NCBI RefSeq assembly: GCF_012317045.1
Contig: NZ_CP051154.1
Coordinates: 3,472,001 to 3,536,000, forward strand
DNA length: 64,000 bases
Direction of reading: 5' to 3'
Source: Leifsonia sp. PS1209
Lineage (GTDB): Bacteria; Actinomycetota; Actinomycetes; Actinomycetales; Microbacteriaceae
The position numbers and the translations under genes are program-made. The notes beneath the pieces were generated by a model. That model made no database searches and was not told the origin of the DNA. It was given only the letters and a program-made list of their open reading frames with translations. Of this stretch, positions 59,728 to 64,000 are shown one piece after another. Each line of letters starts with the position of its first letter. The stretch's first letter is position 1.

Positions 59728-60971
59728 CGGGACGTCTCGCGATCGTCGCGGTACACGCGGCCGTCTTTCATCACCCAGTCGATGCCGCGCAGTGCGGACA
59801 CATCCAGGGTCGGGTCGTCCGCCATCGCGACGAAATCCGCGCGAGAGCCGACGCGGATCGAGCCGAACGACTCGTCGCCGATCAGCTCGGCGGCAGAGGA
59901 CGTGGCCGAGCGCATCACGTCGATGGGCGACATGCCGGCATCGACCATGAACTCCATCTCGCGCACGGTCGCCGTCGTACCGTCGAAGTTCGCGGCGGGC
60001 GGCATGTCCGTGCCCATCGCGATCTTCACCCCGCTGGCGATGGCGTTCTGCAGGCTCTCCCAGTGCCGGGGCCCCGCGCCGAGCGCGCGCTCCTTCATCC
60101 AGGCCGGCACACCCTGCTCGTCGAAGAATTCGGCGCACCGGCTGACCGTGATCGTCGGCACGTACCAGACGCCGTGCTCGGCCATCAGGTCCGTCGTCTC
60201 ACTGGTGAGCTCGTACCCGTGCTCGACACAGTCGAGTCCGAGCCGGATGGCGCGGTCGAGCGTCGATGACGGTCCAACGTGCGCCGTCACCTTCCTGCCC
60301 CAGTCGTGCGCCACCTGGATGACGGCCTCCATCTCGTCGTCGAACAGCTGCGGAGTGTCGATCTGCTCGTGCTCTCCGGCGATGCCGCCGGAGACGCACA
60401 CCTTGATGAGGTCGGCTCCCTCGCGGATCTGCAGCCGGGTGAGCCTGCGGAAGTCGTCGGGGCCGTCGCCCTCCAGCGCGTCGGACTCCCAGCCGTGCCC
60501 TCCCGTGCAGCACAGGGCGTGCCCTGCTGTGAAGATGCGCGGGCCGTCGACGGCCCCCGCGCGCACCCCGCGGCGCAGCGCGAAGTCGAGGTAGCGGCTC
60601 TCGCCGACCAGCCGGACAGTGGTCACTCCGGCCAGCAGGGTGCGCCTGGCGGAGTCGGCCATGACGAGCAGGAGGTCGCCGTCGGAACCGCTGGAGACCA
60701 GGTCGCCCGCCGTGCCAGGCAGTGCGAGACCGAAGTGCACGTGCATGTTGATGAGGCCGGGCGAGAGCACGCGGCCTCCGAGGTCGATGCGGCGCGCATC
60801 CGCAGCAGCCGCCGCCACGACGTCGGCCTCCTGACCGAGCGCGACGATGGTCCCCTCCCGGTCGATCTCGACGGCGTGACCGGTGAGCAGGTCACCGTTC
60901 CTGCCGTCGAACATCCGCATGCCTGTCAGCACTGTTCCTGTCGATGGTCCGGCGATGGTGTCAACCGACAT
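59724..60971 (-). CDS. Amidohydrolase, Xaa-Pro dipeptidase-like
   Basis: A 415-residue binuclear metal hydrolase of the amidohydrolase superfamily. Ligands: HVH in INMHVHFGL, carboxylated lysine in LIKVCVSGG, histidines in TAHVG and VEHGYEL, and aspartate in MGTDMPP. It belongs to the imidazolonepropionase-like branch, in which several enzymes were shown to be prolidases (Xaa-Pro or carboxypeptidase-like). That fits an imino-acid-peptide operon. The stop overlaps the DUF885 start, and the gene's own start overlaps the ATPase stop by eleven bases. Confidence 0.87.
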   Translation of the reverse strand: MSVDTIAGPSTGTVLTGMRMFDGRNGDLLTGHAVEIDREGTIVALGQEADVVAAAAADARRIDLGGRVLSPGLINMHVHFGLALPGTAGDLVSSGSDGDLLLVMADSARRTLLAGVTTVRLVGESRYLDFALRRGVRAGAVDGPRIFTAGHALCCTGGHGWESDALEGDGPDDFRRLTRLQIREGADLIKVCVSGGIAGEHEQIDTPQLFDDEMEAVIQVAHDWGRKVTAHVGPSSTLDRAIRLGLDCVEHGYELTSETTDLMAEHGVWYVPTITVSRCAEFFDEQGVPAWMKERALGAGPRHWESLQNAIASGVKIAMGTDMPPAANFDGTTATVREMEFMVDAGMSPIDVMRSATSSAAELIGDESFGSIRVGSRADFVAMADDPTLDVSALRGIDWVMKDGRVYRDDRETSR

Positions 60972-61794
60972 GGCTGTTCCTTTCCCGACCGGCGGCCGGG
61001 GTGGTGCCCGCGGTCTTCCGGCGTATGGTCTTCGGTCCGATCACCGGGATGGCGGAGATCAGCGTCTTCGTGTATTCGTGCGCCGGTTCGTTCCACACCC
61101 GCTCCGACGGCCCGCGTTCAACGATCTCACCCGCGAACATGACGGCGGTCTCGTCGGCGATGGCGCGCACGAGCGAGAGGTCGTGGGAGATGAAGAGCAT
61201 GCCCATCCCGAGCTCGCGCACGAGTCCGGTGAGCAGGGTGACGATCTGGGCGGAGGAGAAGGCGTCGAGGGCGGTCACCGGCTCGTCGGCGATCACCAGC
61301 GACGGCTTGGCGGCGAGCGCCCGCGCGATGGCGAGACGCTGGCGCTGGCCTCCGGAGAACTGGTTGGGGTAGCGGTTGCGACTGTCCGGGTCGAGCCCTA
61401 CCAGCTGCAGCAGCCTGGCGGCCTCTGCTGCGCGCTCCTGACGGGGCAGCGGTGAGCGCACGCCGTCGAGCAGCTGGCTGCCGATCGAGCGGCGGGGGCT
61501 GAGCGAGGCGTACGGGTTCTGGAAGATCATCTGCAGCCCGAGTGCATCCTTCGCCCTCGCCCGCAGGCGCGACGCTTCGAGCGGCCTGCCCTCGAAGCGC
61601 ACCACTCCCTCTGTCGGCGCGGACAGGCCGACGGCCACCCGGGCGAGCGACGACTTGCCGCACCCCGATTCGCCGACGAGGCCGACGATCTGGCCGGGCG
61701 CGACCGTGAGGCTCACCCCGCGTACAGCACGGACCGGGTCTCTGCCGCGGCGGTGATGCGTCACGTGCACATCGTCGAGTTCGAGCAGGTTCAT
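60961..61794 (-). CDS. Oligopeptide ABC transporter ATPase, DppF type
   Basis: A 277-residue ATPase. Walker A GESGCGKSS, Q-loop IFQNPYASLSPR, signature FSGGQRQRL, Walker B LVIADEPVTALD and H-loop ISHD are complete; the C-terminal GEIVERGPSERVW region is of the oligopeptide/dipeptide group, and it lacks the extra iron-sulfur cysteines of some members. It works with the adjacent DppD-type ATPase to drive the two permeases. Its start overlaps the stop of that gene by four bases. Confidence 0.94.
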   Translation of the reverse strand: MNLLELDDVHVTHHRRGRDPVRAVRGVSLTVAPGQIVGLVGESGCGKSSLARVAVGLSAPTEGVVRFEGRPLEASRLRARAKDALGLQMIFQNPYASLSPRRSIGSQLLDGVRSPLPRQERAAEAARLLQLVGLDPDSRNRYPNQFSGGQRQRLAIARALAAKPSLVIADEPVTALDAFSSAQIVTLLTGLVRELGMGMLFISHDLSLVRAIADETAVMFAGEIVERGPSERVWNEPAHEYTKTLISAIPVIGPKTIRRKTAGTTPAAGRERNSHVG

Positions 61795-62621
61795 CGCTGC
61801 GTCCCTTCCGCGGCCGCCTCGGCCACGCGCTCCTGCGCGAGCGACTGCGCGCGCGAGGCGATCAGCGCCCTGGTGTACTCGTGGGTCGGCCGCAGCAGCA
61901 CGTCCTCCGTGTCACCGGACTCCACGACCGTGCCGTCCTTGAAGACGTATGTGCGATCGGCGATCGTCGACAGCACGCCGAGGTCGTGCGTGATGAACAG
62001 CACAGACACCCCTGTCTCGTCGCGCAGCCGGTCGAACAGCTGCAGGATGCCCGCCTGCACGGTCACGTCGAGTGCCGTCGTGGGCTCGTCGGCGATCAGC
62101 AGCCGAGGCTCGCAGGCCAGCGCAATGGCGATCGCCGCGCGCTGCCGCATCCCTCCGGAGAACTGGTGCGGGTACGAGCGAAGCGCCTTGCGCGGTTCGG
62201 CGATCCTGACCTGGTCGAGCAGTTCGACAGCCCGCTCGACGGCCACGCTCTTGCTGACGCCCAGGTGGTGCCGCATGTGCTCGGTGATCTGCGTGCCGAT
62301 CGTCAGCAGGGGGTGCAGGGCGGCAGACGGGTCCTGGAAGACCATCGCGATGCGGTTGCCCCGCACCTGGGAGAGCTCTCGTTCCGGCAGGGTCAGCAGG
62401 TTGCGACCCTCGAAGGCCACGGTGCCCGACGTGCGCGCACCCTTCGGCAGGATGCCGAGGATCGCGGACGACGTCATCGTCTTGCCGGAGCCGCTCTCCC
62501 CGGCGAGCCCGACGATCTCGCCCTCCCCGACCGTCAGCGAGGCGTCGCGAACCACGCCGACGTATCCGGATGCGGTCGGCAGCGAGACCGTGAGGTCGTC
62601 GACGGTCAGCAGTGGCGTCAT
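61791..62621 (-). CDS. Oligopeptide ABC transporter ATPase, DppD type
   Basis: A 276-residue ATPase. Walker A GESGSGKTM, Q-loop VFQDPSAALHPL, signature FSGGMRQRA, Walker B LLIADEPTTALD and H-loop ITHD are in place. FSGGMRQR is typical of the DppD/OppD partner, as against FSGGQRQR in DppF. The last 20 residues are Ala/Glu-rich. The ATG start overlaps the permease stop by four bases. It powers peptide uptake for the downstream catabolic enzymes. Confidence 0.94.
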   Translation of the reverse strand: MTPLLTVDDLTVSLPTASGYVGVVRDASLTVGEGEIVGLAGESGSGKTMTSSAILGILPKGARTSGTVAFEGRNLLTLPERELSQVRGNRIAMVFQDPSAALHPLLTIGTQITEHMRHHLGVSKSVAVERAVELLDQVRIAEPRKALRSYPHQFSGGMRQRAAIAIALACEPRLLIADEPTTALDVTVQAGILQLFDRLRDETGVSVLFITHDLGVLSTIADRTYVFKDGTVVESGDTEDVLLRPTHEYTRALIASRAQSLAQERVAEAAAEGTQR

Positions 62622-63523
62622 CGGAGCTTCCCCGTCCTGTTGCGCGGGTCCAGATAGTCCTGGACGCTGTCGCCGAGCATGTTGAAGGCGAGCACGATCG
62701 TGAGGATCGCGAGACCGGGGAACAGGCTGATCCACCAGTTCGAGAGATTCTGCGACCCGAGGGCGATCATGGCGCCCCACTCTGCGGCGGGCGGCCGGGG
62801 GCCGAGCCCGAGGAACGACAGCGCAGCGAGCATCAGGATCGCGTTGCCCAGCTCGATGGTCGCCATGACCAGAGCGGGCCCTGCACTGTTCGGGATGACG
62901 TCCTTGACGATGGATTTGATCGTCCCGGAACCGAGGAGGTGCCCGGAGACGACATACTCCTGCTCCCGCACGCTCAGCACCGAGCTCCGGATGATGCGCG
63001 CGTAGAGTGGCCAGGACACGATCACCAGCGCGAGCACCGCGTTCCCCGTGCTCGGCCCGAAGGCCGCGGTCACGGCCATCGCCAGGATGATCTGCGGGAA
63101 GGCGAGCACCAGGTCGGCCAGCCGCATCGCGACCGTGTCGACCGTGCGGCCGAGGTATCCGGCGAGCAGCCCGACGATGCCGCCGACGAGCAGCGAGAGG
63201 GCGACGATGACCACGGCGAGCGGCAGGGAGAGCCTGGTTCCTGTGATCACCCTGCTGAGCACATCCCGGCCGAGCTCGTCCGTGCCGAACCAGTGGGCGC
63301 CGCTCGGCGATTGAAGGTTGTCTCCCACGGTCTTGAGTGGATCGTACGGCGCGATCCAGGGGGCGAAGACGGCCAGGAGCGCCCAGACGACGATGACGGC
63401 CATCGAGACGATGGTCCACGGCCGAAGCCAGACGGACCCGAAGCGGGAGCGCAGCATCCGGTCGTCTGCCGAACGGCGCCCGGCGCGCACGAGGGTCTCT
63501 GCGGGAGGTGGGATTGCGGTCAT
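62618..63523 (-). CDS. Oligopeptide ABC transporter permease, DppC type
   Basis: A 301-residue membrane subunit with six predicted helices. An N-terminal OppC_N segment (LRPWTIVSMAVIVVWALLAVFAPWIAPYDP) is followed by GAHWFGTDELGRDVLSR, the hallmark of DppC/OppC, and the coupling (EAA-like) loop in VVSGHLLGSGTIKSIVKDVIPN. The end, NMLGDSVQDYLDPRNR, is the classic last motif. Four-base overlaps join it to the DppB-type and DppD-type genes. Confidence 0.94.
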   Translation of the reverse strand: MTAIPPPAETLVRAGRRSADDRMLRSRFGSVWLRPWTIVSMAVIVVWALLAVFAPWIAPYDPLKTVGDNLQSPSGAHWFGTDELGRDVLSRVITGTRLSLPLAVVIVALSLLVGGIVGLLAGYLGRTVDTVAMRLADLVLAFPQIILAMAVTAAFGPSTGNAVLALVIVSWPLYARIIRSSVLSVREQEYVVSGHLLGSGTIKSIVKDVIPNSAGPALVMATIELGNAILMLAALSFLGLGPRPPAAEWGAMIALGSQNLSNWWISLFPGLAILTIVLAFNMLGDSVQDYLDPRNRTGKLR

Positions 63524-64000
63524 TTCGATCCGATCCGGGGGTCGACGACGCTGTAGAGCACGTCGACGAGCAGGTTGATCAGGGTGTAGACGAGCGCGAC
63601 GAACAGGGTGACGCCGAGGATCGCCTGGAGGTCGAGCGACAGGGCGCTCTTGTACGCGTACTGCCCGAGGCCCGGCCAGCTCAGGATCTGCTCCACCAGT
63701 ACCGCTCCGCCGAGCAGCGACGCCATCGTCAGCCCGGACACGGTGAGCACGGGAAGAAGCCCGGCGCGGAAGACGTGCCGCCAGGTGATGACACGGCGCG
63801 GCAACCCCTTGGCGACGGCGGCGCGGATGTAGTCGGAGTCGAGCACTTCCAGCATCGACGAGCGCACGAACCGCAGCAGTCCGGAGACCGTGAGGAAGGC
63901 CAGGATGCCGACCGGGAGCACGAGGTGCCACACCGCATCCCAGAACACGTCGAACTGGCCCGCGAACAGCGCATCCACGGTGTACATGCCGGTGACCGTG
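63520..64000 (-). CDS. Oligopeptide ABC transporter permease, DppB type, N-terminus outside window
   Basis: About 160 C-terminal residues are visible and the frame remains open at the window edge, so the start lies beyond 64000. The visible part has the coupling loop SSMLEVLDSDYIRAAVAKGL, the segment LLGGAVLVEQILSWPGLGQY and the terminal DVLYSVVDPRIG, all hallmarks of DppB/OppB permeases. It pairs with the DppC-type subunit. The promoter of this operon is not in the window. Confidence 0.93.
   Translation of the reverse strand, partial: TVTGMYTVDALFAGQFDVFWDAVWHLVLPVGILAFLTVSGLLRFVRSSMLEVLDSDYIRAAVAKGLPRRVITWRHVFRAGLLPVLTVSGLTMASLLGGAVLVEQILSWPGLGQYAYKSALSLDLQAILGVTLFVALVYTLINLLVDVLYSVVDPRIGSK

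Overview
The window is about 70% G+C and reads as the chromosome of a high-GC actinobacterium, most likely a member of the Microbacteriaceae (Leifsonia-like). This is an inference from frequent GTG/TTG starts, heavy use of the GGATGC/GCATCC hexamer, ROK/SIS sugar loci, a sortase-E-type LAxTG protein, and the gene families present. No rRNA, tRNA, phage, insertion sequence or CRISPR array was recognised.

Layout. 1-3.6 kb: edge of a cell-surface or polysaccharide region (secreted beta-helix protein, low-molecular-weight tyrosine phosphatase, glycerol-3-phosphate cytidylyltransferase-like enzyme). 3.7-10 kb: housekeeping and metabolic genes (amidohydrolase, proline iminopeptidase, zinc metallopeptidase, malate dehydrogenase, acyl-CoA oxidase-like protein). 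10-13.8 kb: SRPBCC protein, ArsR-type regulator with an apparently leaderless promoter, MFS exporter, hexapeptide-repeat protein, YdeI-like protein. 14-18.5 kb: large lamin-tail-domain surface protein and RecQ. 18.7-24.2 kb: membrane protein with an HEVGH motif, DHFR-like protein, EamA transporter, amino acid permease, WYL regulator and VOC protein. 24.2-27.4 kb: a three-gene ECF transporter behind a strong DtxR/IdeR-type iron box. 28-30.3 kb: a drug-type MFS transporter with its MarR regulator and a nested palindromic operator.

30.3-39 kb: a compact sugar-type catabolic locus. It holds a binding protein, a phosphotriesterase-like enzyme (php-like), a ROK kinase, a permease, a YhfX-like PLP enzyme, an ATPase and a GlmS-like SIS isomerase. 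Most genes are joined by 4-nt overlaps, and a ROK repressor gene is transcribed divergently. I could not assign a known pathway to this set.

39-51.8 kb: mixed genes (three alpha/beta hydrolases, aldo/keto reductase, several regulators, lipid kinase, acetyltransferase, Ser/Thr kinase, PLP decarboxylase). The stretch ends with a secreted cysteine-containing protein overlapping a small membrane protein.

51.9-64 kb: a single minus-strand operon. It encodes a dipeptide-type ABC transporter (binding protein, both ATPases, one full and one partial permease), a DUF885 peptidase, a prolidase-like amidohydrolase, a three-subunit flavin/[2Fe-2S] amine dehydrogenase and a DapA-family lyase/deaminase. 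The best reading is uptake and breakdown of imino-acid peptides, possibly hydroxyproline.

Intergenic spaces repeatedly carry long inverted repeats. One element occurs twice with nearly identical arms and loop (12.57 kb and 42.36 kb), once between convergent and once between divergent genes.
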